Under the pieces are notes generated by a model. That model had not been told where the DNA came from. It saw only the letters and a program-made list of their open reading frames with translations, and ran no database searches. Shown here piece after piece: positions 1 through 8,236 of a DNA stretch of 64,000 nt. The position numbers and the translations under genes were made by a program. The stretch's first letter is position 1. Every line of letters begins with the position of its first letter. Origin of the DNA: Leucobacter komagatae (GTDB taxonomy: Bacteria; Actinomycetota; Actinomycetes; Actinomycetales; Microbacteriaceae); assembly GCF_006716085.1 (NCBI RefSeq), contig NZ_VFON01000001.1:1426001-1490000 (forward strand), read 5' to 3'.

Positions 1-1021
1 AGGTGCTGCGGATCGCGTCGTCGATGAGGTAGAGCGCCGAGTACGCCTGTGCCGCGAACTGGTCGGGCTGTGCGCCGAACTTCTCTTCGTAGGCGGTGAG
101 GAACGCCTGGTTCTCGGCGTTGTCCGATGCCGAGTTCCAAGCAGCACCGACCACGACGCCCTCTGCGGCTGCGCCGGCGTCTGCCATGAGCTTCGGGTTG
201 TTGAAGCCGTTGCCGCCAACGATGGGCTGGTCGATGCCGAGCTCACGCGCCTGCGTGACGAGCGGGATGGCCGCCTCGATGAGCGCCGACACGACGATCG
301 CGTCGGGGTTCTTGTCTTTCGCCGCGGTGAGGAGGCTGCGGAAGTCGGTGTCGGCCTTCGAGAAGGTCAGCGTGTCGAGCACCTCGACGTCTGTATCCTC
401 AAGCGCCTCCGCCATGACCTCGTAGCCCGACTCCGTGAAGGCGTCATCGTTCGAGTACATCACGACGACCTTCTTCAGGCTGTACTCGTCGATGACCGCG
501 TCAATGGTCTGCGGAATGACCTGCGCCTCGGTGAGCGAGTCGCGGAAGACGTAGTCGCCGATGTCGGTGATACCGCCGGCTGTGGTCGAGATGCCCATGA
601 CCGGCATGGACGCCTCAGTCGCGATCGGCATGGCCGCAACGGCGGTGTTCGAGAGCGTCGGGCCGAGCACGATGCTCGTGCCATCGCCGACGAACCCCTC
701 CATCACGCTGATGCCCTGGCGCGGCTCGGATGCGTCGTCTTCGACGCTGAGCTTGTACTCAATGCCCTTCGCCTCGTTCAGCTCAGCGAGCGCAAGCTCA
801 AGACCCTGCTGCTGCGAGACACCGTAGCTGCCAGCGCCGCCGGTCAAGCTAAGCGCCGCGCCAACCTTGACAGGGCTCTCGATGACGCAGCTCTCACCCG
901 AGCCGGTGCCGACGAGGCCGCCACCGTCACCGCCCGTCCCGCCGTCACCACCGGTGCTACAACCCGCGAGCAACAGGGCCGACGCTGAGACAACGGCCGC
1001 GGCGCGAAGCTTCATCTTCAT
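1..1021 (-). CDS. Branched-chain amino acid-type ABC substrate-binding lipoprotein (3' end outside window)
   Basis: Extracellular ligand-binding lipoprotein of the Leu/Ile/Val-binding family (type I periplasmic binding fold), which would deliver a ligand to a Liv-type ABC permease. About 340 residues are visible; the C-terminus runs off the left edge. The N-terminus is a lipoprotein signal: basic MKMKLR, a hydrophobic stretch, then lipobox LLAGC with Cys21, followed by a Gly/Ser/Asp-rich linker. The mature part starts VKVGAALSLTGGAGSYG and contains GISTTAGGITDIGDYVFR, both typical of the family. An AGGAG ribosome site lies 6 nt before the ATG; a second in-frame ATG lies two codons on. No Liv permease or ATPase is visible in the window. 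The ligand is unknown; amides and short peptides are also possible for this fold. Confidence 0.88.
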   Translation of the reverse strand, partial: MKMKLRAAAVVSASALLLAGCSTGGDGGTGGDGGGLVGTGSGESCVIESPVKVGAALSLTGGAGSYGVSQQQGLELALAELNEAKGIEYKLSVEDDASEPRQGISVMEGFVGDGTSIVLGPTLSNTAVAAMPIATEASMPVMGISTTAGGITDIGDYVFRDSLTEAQVIPQTIDAVIDEYSLKKVVVMYSNDDAFTESGYEVMAEALEDTDVEVLDTLTFSKADTDFRSLLTAAKDKNPDAIVVSALIEAAIPLVTQARELGIDQPIVGGNGFNNPKLMADAGAAAEGVVVGAAWNSASDNAENQAFLTAYEEKFGAQPDQFAAQAYSALYLIDDAIRST

Positions 1022-1178
1022 TGAATTCTCCTAGCAGTTTTTGGCACGCCAAAACGTGTACGAATGAACGATATGTATTCAACAACGTGGCACAACGCAC
1101 AGCTTTTCTCAAAGCCACACCCCAGGAACTCGTGTTATGTGCCCAAATTGAAACATACGGAGTCTGTTGGGATACAGG

Positions 1179-1206
1179 AAAAGACCCCGCCGCAATGAGG
1201 CGCGGG
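1179..1206 (-). terminator. Possible weak intrinsic terminator behind the tandem ABC ATPase
   Basis: On the minus strand a GC-rich imperfect hairpin (arms CCCGC and GCGGG with bulges) is followed by TCTTTT, 25-50 nt after the stop of the ATPase gene. The stem is short and imperfect, so this is only a candidate. It would separate the ATPase from the Liv-type lipoprotein gene downstream. Confidence 0.3.
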
Positions 1207-1229
1207 AGCTCGGGTGGCCCGATGGGCGC

Positions 1230-2879
1230 TCAGGCGGCCCTGCGCGCTGACCGGGGCTCGCCCTCGATGAGGCTGCCAGCGAGAGGCACCGGCGAGCCCC
1301 CGCCGATCCTCATCTCTGCGTCGCAGCACTCACCGAGCGCATCGGCGTCACGCGAGAGCGAGAGTAGGGCGACACCGTCGCTGCGGCGGGCTCGCGCGCA
1401 GGCCGCAAAGAACTCAGCCGAGCCCTCGGCCTCGCCGGTCTCGCCGCCGTCGAGCACGAGCACGCGCGGGTCGTGGGCAAGCGCCCGCGCGAGGGCGAGC
1501 CGTAGCTGCTCAGCCCGCGACAGGTCACAGACGCGCACGAGCAGCCTGTCGGGCCCGAGCGCGACGAGCGCGAGCAACTCAGAAACGCGCGAGCCGACGG
1601 CGCTTGGCGACACCGCGGGCCGCGCCCGCCGCACTGCCCGCCGCAGGAGCGTGCGCACGGTGTGCGTCTCACTTGACGCCCGCTCCGTCGAGTAGGTCAC
1701 GAGTTGGATCGCGCGACGCTCGGCCGCGGTGCGCGCCGCGGCGCGCGACTCCTGCAGCGCGCCGTCGATGCGCAGGTCGCCGCCGATGCGCAGCGCAGAG
1801 CTGGGGCTCACGCCGCCGACGAGGGCGAGCGCGAGCATGCTTTTTCCGCTGCCTGTTGGGCCGGTGATCGCGAGCCCTCCCCCGCGCTGAAGCGCGACGG
1901 AGACCGGCGGCGTTGCACCGAGCGCCCCGGGAAGCGTCACGGCGAAATTGCGCAGTTCGAGAGCCGGGAGCGCGGCGGGCGCGGCCAGTGGGCCCTGTGC
2001 GAGCGGCCCCGACTTCGCCCGCCGTGTCGTACCACGAGTGACGGCTGCGGCTTCAGCGACGACCTTGGCGCGGGGCCGGGCAGTCGCACCAGCGACCTCC
2101 GCGACCGGGGCGTCACCGGCGCCCCGTGCGAGCGGCCGCGCCGTGACTCCGTTCGCGCGGCGCGCGGCGCGCTCCGGGCAAAAGGTCTCGACTATCTGGC
2201 CGTTTTCGAGCACGGAGATCTCGTCCGCGAAGCGCTGCGCGAGCTCAAGGTCACGGGTGAGCACGATGACCGTCGTGCGGATGGCGCGCCGCATCCCCGC
2301 GAGCGCGTCGATGACTTCGTCAGCGACGGGGCGCTCGAGGCCGGCGAGCGGCTCATCCAGCACGACGAGCTTGGGCGACCCCGCGCTCGCGGGGCGGGCA
2401 ACGGCCTGCGCGAGCGCGACCCTGCGCCGCAGCCCCGCCGGGAGCAGTTCGGGGTCGCGGTCCAGTATCTTCGGGTCGTTGATCCCGAGGCGCGCGAGTG
2501 CAGCGCACAGCGTCAAATCATCGAAGGCGATGCCCGGGAAGCGCGCGGTGAGCGCCGAGGCGAGCGCGTCGCGGACGGTGGCGGCGCCGCGCAGCTCCCC
2601 TTCGGCGTCCTCACTTAGCCAGGCGACGTGCCCCGCCGCTTCAGCTGTCGCGGCGCGAGCGAGCGGGTCGAAGTCGCCAAGCCTGACGCTGCCCGCGGTA
2701 CGGGAGAGCCCTGGGCACAGCGCACCCCGCAGCGCCCAACCGAGCACCGTCTTCCCCGCACCCTTGCCGCCGACGACGGCGCGTACCCGGCCGTGTTCGA
2801 TCCGCGCGTTGAGGTTACGAAGCACCGGCCTTTCGGCACCGGCGGCCCCGCCGACGGTCAAACGCTCACACGTAATCAT
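1230..2879 (-). CDS. ABC ATPase with two nucleotide-binding domains, second one degenerate; no permease nearby
   Basis: Cytoplasmic ABC-type ATPase of 549 residues made of two nucleotide-binding domains joined by an Ala/Arg-rich linker. The first domain has Walker A GGKGAGKT (about residues 37-44), an LxxG-type signature in LLPAGLRRRVALAQA, and Walker B LVVLDEP with its catalytic Glu. The second has Walker A GPTGSGKS (about 340-347), a poor signature LSRAEQ, and Walker B VLVLDGGE, where the usual Glu is Gly. One active site is therefore probably impaired, as in other asymmetric ABC proteins. I chose the ATG at 2879 because AGGGGAG stands 4 nt before it; a longer open frame upstream lacks such a site. 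Its layout resembles fused Dpp/Opp or ECF ATPases, but no membrane partner is adjacent. Confidence 0.8.
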   Translation of the reverse strand: MITCERLTVGGAAGAERPVLRNLNARIEHGRVRAVVGGKGAGKTVLGWALRGALCPGLSRTAGSVRLGDFDPLARAATAEAAGHVAWLSEDAEGELRGAATVRDALASALTARFPGIAFDDLTLCAALARLGINDPKILDRDPELLPAGLRRRVALAQAVARPASAGSPKLVVLDEPLAGLERPVADEVIDALAGMRRAIRTTVIVLTRDLELAQRFADEISVLENGQIVETFCPERAARRANGVTARPLARGAGDAPVAEVAGATARPRAKVVAEAAAVTRGTTRRAKSGPLAQGPLAAPAALPALELRNFAVTLPGALGATPPVSVALQRGGGLAITGPTGSGKSMLALALVGGVSPSSALRIGGDLRIDGALQESRAAARTAAERRAIQLVTYSTERASSETHTVRTLLRRAVRRARPAVSPSAVGSRVSELLALVALGPDRLLVRVCDLSRAEQLRLALARALAHDPRVLVLDGGETGEAEGSAEFFAACARARRSDGVALLSLSRDADALGECCDAEMRIGGGSPVPLAGSLIEGEPRSARRAA

Positions 2880-2949
2880 GTCTCCCCTAACAGGTGCGCG
2901 TGCGCCAGCGCTCCCCGCGGCATTCGTAGGGGTTGCACTTCGGCGCGAT

Positions 2950-3017
2950 TCATCTGATGATTGTTCTAGCCCAGATGGTAGCACCTTGTTAGGTAAACCT
3001 CACACACATCTGATGTG
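2950..3017. promoter_or_regulatory. Two related palindromes (CATC-T-GATG) upstream of the tandem ABC ATPase
   Basis: TCATC-T-GATGA at 2950-2960 and CACATC-T-GATGTG at 3005-3017 are perfect inverted repeats around a single T. They share the 9-bp core CATCTGATG and their centres are 56 bp (about 5.3 helical turns) apart. Both lie between the nagB stop and the ATPase start, so they could be a paired operator for the ATPase gene. I do not recognise the regulator. Confidence 0.45.
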
Positions 3018-3066
3018 ATCGGTGTGGCGAGCGGGTTCCGCTCCGCAAAAGGCCTCAGGTGCCGCC

Positions 3067-3807
3067 CTAGGTGGCGGCGGGCGCCGCGCTGAGCCCCGAG
3101 GCAGCGGCCTCGTCGATGAACCAGTGCACGTTCGCGTGGTTCCGCAGCCGGCTCGCGGGCACGAGCTCAGTTTCCTCGCCCTCGATCGCCGCGGCGACCG
3201 CCGCCGCCTTCGCAGCTCCGACAGCGATGACCAGCAGCTCCCGCGCCTCGAAGATCGTGCCGAGGCCCTGGGTGATCGCCTCCGTCGGCACGTCATCCGC
3301 GCGCTCGAAGAACCGCGCATTGTCTTCGATCGTCGCCTCGGCGAGCTCCACGACTCGGGTGCGCGAGTCAGCGGCTGCACCAGGCTCGTTGAACCCGAGG
3401 TGTCCGTTGCGTCCGATGCCGAGTACCTGCACGTCGATGCCACCGGCGTCCCTGATCGCCTGCTCGTACGCCTCGGCGGCGCCCGGGGCGCCCGAGCCGT
3501 CAGGGATGCGTACGAGGTCTGCGTCCAGCCCCGCACCGGCGACAGCGTCGCGGCGGATCACGGCGTGGTAGCTCCGCGGGTCCTCAGGCTCGAGGCCGAG
3601 GTACTCGTCGAGCGCGAAGCCGCGGACGCCGCTCTGGTCGAGCCCGGCCGCCCGGGCCTGCCGACCCCAAGCTGCGTAGACGGCGACAGGCGACGACCCC
3701 GTCGCGAGCCCGACGACGGCCCCGGCATCCTGCCGCACGCGGTCGACAATACGGCCCGCCGCGGCCTCAGCGAGCTCGGCTTCGGAGGAAAAGACGTGGA
3801 TGTGCAC
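3067..3807 (-). CDS. nagB: Glucosamine-6-phosphate deaminase
   Basis: Converts glucosamine-6-phosphate to fructose-6-phosphate and ammonia, the step that feeds amino sugars into glycolysis. The 246-residue protein carries the family motifs in order: GLATGSSP (about 33-40), ALDEY (about 65-69), GIGRNGHLGFNEP (about 130-142, with the catalytic Asp/His/Glu region just upstream and within) and TEAITQGLGTI (about 175-185). I chose the GTG at 3807: GGGAG sits 6 nt before it, whereas the upstream ATG at 3840 overlaps the end of the previous gene and has no ribosome site. It is the last gene of a run of same-strand genes (aminotransferase, FGGY kinase, serine hydrolase, nagB), which suggests that the imported substrate contains glucosamine or another amino sugar. 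Confidence 0.93.
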   Translation of the reverse strand: MHIHVFSSEAELAEAAAGRIVDRVRQDAGAVVGLATGSSPVAVYAAWGRQARAAGLDQSGVRGFALDEYLGLEPEDPRSYHAVIRRDAVAGAGLDADLVRIPDGSGAPGAAEAYEQAIRDAGGIDVQVLGIGRNGHLGFNEPGAAADSRTRVVELAEATIEDNARFFERADDVPTEAITQGLGTIFEARELLVIAVGAAKAAAVAAAIEGEETELVPASRLRNHANVHWFIDEAAASGLSAAPAAT

Positions 3808-3841
3808 TGCGCACTCCCTTTCTGTGCCGCCGAGCGGCACG

Positions 3842-5323
3842 CTAGCGGTCGACCACGCGTGAGTACACGCAGCCGTCGATGTCGAGCGTCTGCGCTACGC
3901 CACCGATGAAGTTTGAGAATCTCGCCCGCTCAGGCGTGCCGGGCTCGGCGCCGACGGTGTAGCCGCCCCCCTCCGCGATCGGCACGAGCGGGGTGTCTTC
4001 GGTCGGCGCTTCGACGCCGCTGTACGCGCGCAGCACGAGCCGACCGGCGACGCCCGGCTCGGAAGAGACACCGACCTCGTAGTGCGGGCACCAGGGCGTG
4101 TAACTCCGGTAGTGCCCGGCCAGGCGGGCCGCGTCGCCGGCACCTCGAGAGAGCGGGCCGCGGGTCACCCGCAGCGCGGCAATCGGGTCGGGGGCGCCCC
4201 CGGCGATGTCGCCGCCATCAGCGCCAGCGGCGCCGCCCACCTGCTCGGCAACGAGCTCCGCGTGTGCCGCCCGCGCGAGCAGCTCGGCGTGCGGCCACTC
4301 CCCCGGAGTGCTGAGCAACACGGCGACCGTGAGGTCGAGTTCGGGGTGCGCAACCAAGAACGCGCCGTAGCCGATCATGCCGCCACCGTGCGTGAGGAGG
4401 GTGCCGTGGGCCGTCGGCTCAACGTTCACGCCGAGCCCGTAGCGCGCGCCCCGCACGCGAAGGTGGGGGCCGGCCCCGAGGATGTCTTCGCCGCTCGGTG
4501 CCGTCAGCGTCGCAATCGCCGCGACGGCCGCGGGAAGCCAGGCTGACTCGCTCGCGAAGCTCGTCGGGTTGGTGAGCGCCAGCCCGAACTGGAGGAGCTC
4601 GCGCGCGCTCGCGCCCACGTTTCCATCGGCGCCCGCCGGTTCTACCCAGCTCTGCTGGCTGAGCGGATCACCCGGCGCCCACTGCGCGTCGTCGCGCGTC
4701 GGCACGGTTCCCGGGCACAACCGCGCGCGCTCCACGCCCGTCAGGCTTGCGAGCGCCCCGGGCAGCCCGAGCGGCCCGAAGAGTTCTTCTGCGAGCAGCC
4801 GCGGGAACGCCGTCCCCGCCGCCTCAGCGAGCGCGAGGCCGAGCACCACGTACCCTACGTTCGAGTAGTGAAAGCGCTCGCCGGGGGCTGTCAGGGTGCG
4901 CGTCTTCGGGAGCGAGAGGGCCTGTGCGATTTCCCCGGGAGACGCGGAGTTCCCGGAGATCCAGCCGGCGGTGTGGGCGAGCAGGTGCCGCAGGCTCGGT
5001 TCGCCTGCCCCCTCCGGCAATTCGAGCCACGGCAGGTACGTGCGCACCGGGTCGTCGAGGCTGAGCACACCCTCGGCTTCGAGCCTCGCGGCGGCGAGGG
5101 CTGCGACGGTCTTTGAGATCGAGCCGATCTCAAATCTGTCGTGGATTTCCACGGGCCGCCCGCCCGGGCCACGCGTACCGAACGCGCGCTGTTCGACGAC
5201 GCCGCCCCGAGCGATGGCGATGGTGCCGCCGCTCACCGGAGCCGCGTCAAGCAGGCCGCCGATGAGCGAGCCGATGGACCCGCCGCCGAGCAGGGCCCCG
5301 TCGGCCCCTAGCGCGCGGGTCAC
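3842..5323 (-). CDS. S12-family serine hydrolase (beta-lactamase / D-aminopeptidase / esterase fold)
   Basis: Penicillin-binding-type serine hydrolase of 493 residues. The active-site motifs are present: S-x-x-K as SISK (about 68-71), Y-x-N as HYSNVGY (about 152-158) and HGG in LLTHGGGMIGYG towards the middle of the chain. The C-terminal 120 residues form a separate beta-rich region, as in D-aminopeptidases and LACTB-like enzymes. There is no signal peptide, so it should act in the cytoplasm. The GTG start overlaps the stop of the kinase gene as GTGA, so translation is coupled. In this context a peptidase or amidase acting on D-amino-acid or aminoacyl-sugar compounds is plausible; esterase activity is equally possible from sequence alone. 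Confidence 0.82.
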   Translation of the reverse strand: MTRALGADGALLGGGSIGSLIGGLLDAAPVSGGTIAIARGGVVEQRAFGTRGPGGRPVEIHDRFEIGSISKTVAALAAARLEAEGVLSLDDPVRTYLPWLELPEGAGEPSLRHLLAHTAGWISGNSASPGEIAQALSLPKTRTLTAPGERFHYSNVGYVVLGLALAEAAGTAFPRLLAEELFGPLGLPGALASLTGVERARLCPGTVPTRDDAQWAPGDPLSQQSWVEPAGADGNVGASARELLQFGLALTNPTSFASESAWLPAAVAAIATLTAPSGEDILGAGPHLRVRGARYGLGVNVEPTAHGTLLTHGGGMIGYGAFLVAHPELDLTVAVLLSTPGEWPHAELLARAAHAELVAEQVGGAAGADGGDIAGGAPDPIAALRVTRGPLSRGAGDAARLAGHYRSYTPWCPHYEVGVSSEPGVAGRLVLRAYSGVEAPTEDTPLVPIAEGGGYTVGAEPGTPERARFSNFIGGVAQTLDIDGCVYSRVVDR

Positions 5324-6765
5324 TGCGCCGCCCCCGCGCGCTCCCGCTCGCGCGCGAGATCGCCGTCGTGCCGCGTCGCGAGCGCCCCCCACACGGCAGC
5401 CCGATCAGGATCCGGTGAGTAGCTCGTGAGCCGCTCTCGGCGCTCCGGGAGCGACATCCCCAGCCCAACGAGCAGCGTCGCGATCGCACCAAGCGCCGAG
5501 TGGTCGGCGTCGCTCTCGTCGGCGAGGACCTCGCGGCCGCAGGCGTCGGCAAGATCCTGCAGGGCGCGCGGTGAGGCGAGCGAACTGCCGGAGGCGATGA
5601 TGCGCCCACCACTGTCACCCGCGATCGCGAGGATGCAGCGGCGCAGTTCGAGAATCACGCCGGTGAGGAGCCCGCGCATGAGTGCGCCGCGGGTCGTGCC
5701 GAGGGTGAGCCCGCTGAACGAGCCGAAGATGCCCGGCTCCCACAGCGCCCCCTGTTCACCCGGCCCGACGTAGGGCAGCACGGCGGGCGCCGCGAGCGGG
5801 TCGATGGCGCTCGCTTCGCCGACGAGGTCTGCGACGCTGGCTGCGCCGGTGAGGCCCGCGAGCCACTGGAACGCAGAGCCCGTCGCGACGAGGTCCATTT
5901 CAAGCCCGTAGCCGCCGAGCGCGAGCGGGGTGACGAGAGCGCGACCCGAGGCACTCAGCTCGAGTTCGTCGCGGGTGCCGAGCACGACCGTGCTCGTGCC
6001 CGAGATGATGGCGACGTCGAGCCCCGGCCGGGCGCCGAGTGCCTCAGCCCCAAGCACCGAGTCAGCCCCGCCGAGTGCGACGGGAAGGCCCGCCCGCACG
6101 CCGATGAGCCTCGCGACCCCGGCGTCGAGGCCGCGGGACTCGGTCGATGGCCTGGTGGGCGGCAGCGCGGGCCACGGGCCCGCGGCATACTCGCCCGTCG
6201 TGAGGTCGTACACGCCGCTCCCGGCCGCCGTCGAGGGGTCGGTGAGCAGCTCGCCTGTGAGCTGTTCGAACAGGTAGTCTTTTGCGCCCGCGATCCTCGT
6301 CGTGCGCGCCGCGACCTCCGGGTCCCTGTCGCGCAGCCGCAAGAACATCGGCACAAGGTAGCGACCGTCGAACTGCTGGCCGGTGCGCTCGTAGGCCACG
6401 GCATCGGGGTACTCGCGACGCAGCCACTCGGCCTCGGGCTCGGCCCGGGTGTCTTCCCAGACAATTGCGCTCCCGACGGGTTCGCCGTCTGCGTCGAGGC
6501 AGACGAGCGTTGGGAGCATCGCCGAGAGGCCGATGCCGACCCAGCGCTCCGCCCCGGTGGCGGCGGCGAGCCGCGCGAGCGCGCCGATTGCCGCCGCCAT
6601 CCAGTCCTGCGGCGCTTGCTCTGCGGCGCCGGGTTCTGGCCGGTGCGTCGGGTACGGCTGGCGCTCCCTGAAGAGCACCCGCCCGGACTCAACCCCAACA
6701 GCTATGGCTTTGAGGCTTGAGGTGCCAAGGTCGAGTCCGATCGCGATGCCCTCGGGAGGCGTCAT
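5320..6765 (-). CDS. FGGY-family carbohydrate kinase
   Basis: ATP-dependent sugar or polyol kinase of the xylulokinase/gluconokinase family; 481 residues is the usual length. The N-terminal phosphate loop is GLDLGTSSLK (about 10-19), followed by the family motif region IVWEDTRAEPE (about 104-114) and GRYLVPMFLRLRD. The C-terminal domain contains GGADSVLGAEALG, VIISGTSTVVLG and IASGSSLASPRALQDLADACGREV, the adenosine-binding segment. A GAAAGGG site precedes the ATG. It lies 26 nt behind the aminotransferase and overlaps the serine hydrolase. Substrate cannot be read from the sequence; a keto-sugar or amino-sugar derivative produced by the neighbouring enzymes is likely. Confidence 0.85.
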   Translation of the reverse strand: MTPPEGIAIGLDLGTSSLKAIAVGVESGRVLFRERQPYPTHRPEPGAAEQAPQDWMAAAIGALARLAAATGAERWVGIGLSAMLPTLVCLDADGEPVGSAIVWEDTRAEPEAEWLRREYPDAVAYERTGQQFDGRYLVPMFLRLRDRDPEVAARTTRIAGAKDYLFEQLTGELLTDPSTAAGSGVYDLTTGEYAAGPWPALPPTRPSTESRGLDAGVARLIGVRAGLPVALGGADSVLGAEALGARPGLDVAIISGTSTVVLGTRDELELSASGRALVTPLALGGYGLEMDLVATGSAFQWLAGLTGAASVADLVGEASAIDPLAAPAVLPYVGPGEQGALWEPGIFGSFSGLTLGTTRGALMRGLLTGVILELRRCILAIAGDSGGRIIASGSSLASPRALQDLADACGREVLADESDADHSALGAIATLLVGLGMSLPERRERLTSYSPDPDRAAVWGALATRHDGDLARERERAGAAQ

Positions 6766-6791
6766 GCCGCGCCCTTTCTTCGTTGAATCGC

Positions 6792-8150
6792 TTAGCGCGA
6801 GAATTCCTGCTTGAGCACCTTCATGGCGCCCGCGGCGGCCTCGAGGGTGTCATCGATGTCGCGGTCGTCGTGTACGAGCGAGACAAAGAGGTTCTCAAAC
6901 TGTAGCGGGTGGAAGAGCACGCCGCGCACGAGCATCTCCTCGTACCACCGCTTGAACACGCCCTCGCGGGTGTGCGCGACCGCGTCGCGCCAGTTCTTGA
7001 TCGGGCCGTCCGCGAACCAGAGCTGGAAGACGGTGCCAAGGCCCGTCACGTACGCGTCGATACCGTTGTCGTTCGCGATCGATTCGAGGCCGCGTGCGAG
7101 CCGATCGCCGAGTGCGCGCTGGCGCTCATACAGGCCGGGCTCAGCGAGGAGGTCCATCGTCGCCGAGACCGCGGCGCACTGCACCACGTTGGCGTTGTAT
7201 GTGCCCGAGTGCGAATAGGTGCCGTCGGCGATGAGGCGCATGGCCTCCTTCGTACCGCCGATCGCTGCGACCGGGAACCCGCCGCCAACGCCCTTCGCGT
7301 AGGTCGTGAGGTCAGGGATCACGCCGTAGTACTCGTGCGCGCCGCCGCGGGCGATACGGAAGCCGGTGATGACCTCATCGAAGATGAGCATTGCGCCGTA
7401 CTTCGTGGTCTCGCTGCGCAGCAGTTCAAGATAGCCGGGCTCGGGCAGAATGCAGCCGGTGTTCAGCACGGCGGGCTCGGTAATGACGGCGGCGATCTCC
7501 TCGCCGCGCTCTTCCATGAGCTTCACGAAGCTTTCCGCGTCGTTCCAGGTGAGCACGACGAGGGTCTCCTCGAGCTCGGCGGGCACGCCGGGGCCCATCG
7601 CGACGGGGCGGGGGCGCTCGGCCGAGCCCGCCTTGTCGAGATCGACGTGGTTCGACCAGTACACGCTGTCTTGCCAGCCGTGATAGAGGCCCTCGAAGCG
7701 CACGATAATGCGGCGACCGGTTGTCGCGCGGGCGATACGCACGGCCTGCCCGACGGCCTCGGAGCCGGAGTTTGCGAAACGGACCTGCTCGACGCCGGGT
7801 ACGGCGGCGACGACCTTCTCGGAGGCTTCGATCTCGAGCTCGTAGGGCAGACCGAAGCTCGTACCCTGCTCTTGAATCGCCTTCACGACGGCCTCAGTGA
7901 CGACCGGGTGGCGGTGGCCGAGGATATCCGGGCCGAGGCCCAGCAGGTAGTCGACGTACTCGTTGCCGTCGACATCGGTGATGCGCGACCCCTGTCCCTG
8001 TTCGATGAACAGGGGGTACGGGTTCCAGCCGTTGCGCGGGAGGCGGGCCGTACTGCCTGCGCCGCCGGGAATCGTGAGCTTCGCGCGCTCAAAAAGTTCG
8101 CGGGAGCGCGCGGTGCGCGCGGGGAACGCTGAATCGAATGTGAGGTCCAC
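6792..8150 (-). CDS. Class III PLP aminotransferase, glutamate-1-semialdehyde aminomutase-like
   Basis: Fold-type I PLP enzyme of 452 residues related to HemL and to D-/beta-amino-acid aminotransferases. Visible features: LTIPGGAGSTAR near the N-terminus, the PLP-phosphate loop FANSGSEAV (about 125-133), AVITEPAVLNTG, FDEVITGFR (about 257-265) and the Schiff-base Lys286 in LTTYAKGVGGGFP. The start codon is GTG with AAAGG 6 nt upstream; I found no better in-frame ATG. It sits in a catabolic operon with a kinase and nagB and not with haem genes, so a role in tetrapyrrole synthesis is unlikely. An amino-sugar, D-amino acid or beta-amino acid substrate is my inference. Confidence 0.82.
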   Translation of the reverse strand: MDLTFDSAFPARTARSRELFERAKLTIPGGAGSTARLPRNGWNPYPLFIEQGQGSRITDVDGNEYVDYLLGLGPDILGHRHPVVTEAVVKAIQEQGTSFGLPYELEIEASEKVVAAVPGVEQVRFANSGSEAVGQAVRIARATTGRRIIVRFEGLYHGWQDSVYWSNHVDLDKAGSAERPRPVAMGPGVPAELEETLVVLTWNDAESFVKLMEERGEEIAAVITEPAVLNTGCILPEPGYLELLRSETTKYGAMLIFDEVITGFRIARGGAHEYYGVIPDLTTYAKGVGGGFPVAAIGGTKEAMRLIADGTYSHSGTYNANVVQCAAVSATMDLLAEPGLYERQRALGDRLARGLESIANDNGIDAYVTGLGTVFQLWFADGPIKNWRDAVAHTREGVFKRWYEEMLVRGVLFHPLQFENLFVSLVHDDRDIDDTLEAAAGAMKVLKQEFSR

Positions 8151-8195
8151 GTTGAGCCTTTCAATTACCGCGGAGGATCCTTCCCCCGCTAGCTT

Positions 8196-8233
8196 GTCAT
8201 ACTAAGCATATACACGGTGACGTGCGGATGCAA
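8196..8233 (-). promoter_or_regulatory. Promoter in front of the aminotransferase gene, with TGCTTAGTAT element
   Basis: On the minus strand TTGCAT (8228-8233) and TATGCT (8205-8210) are 17 bp apart, a good -35/-10 pair. The -10 runs into TGCTTAGTATGAC (8196-8208), which resembles TGCTAGGTATAAC at the lysA promoter and TGCTAAGTCTACT in front of the binding-protein gene. The aminotransferase-kinase-hydrolase-nagB genes may thus have their own promoter as well as read-through from the aminopeptidase gene. Confidence 0.45.
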
Positions 8234-8236
8234 TCC

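Noticed and set aside
2989..3003. TTAGGTAAACCTCA resembling a DtxR/IdeR iron box upstream of the tandem ATPase
   Set aside because: The known box is a 19-bp palindrome; this stretch is about five bases too short between the half sites and matches only the outer parts.
3001..3020. Possible CRP/GlxR site around CACACATCTGATGTGATC
   Set aside because: The arms are CACATC/GATGTG, whereas the CRP-type site needs TGTGA/TCACA in the opposite order.
6909..8132. A 407-codon open frame on the plus strand opposite the aminotransferase gene
   Set aside because: It is the reverse-frame shadow of a clear PLP enzyme in GC-rich DNA; no motif, start or ribosome site supports it. The same holds for long antisense frames at 1948-3018, 13506-14666, 21993-23387, 23228-24799, 35126-36601 and 46565-47473.
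8195..8202. TTGTCATA, matching one half of the 19.6/24.9-kb palindrome
   Set aside because: The second half (GACAA) is missing, and the sequence is better explained as part of the promoter element of the island.
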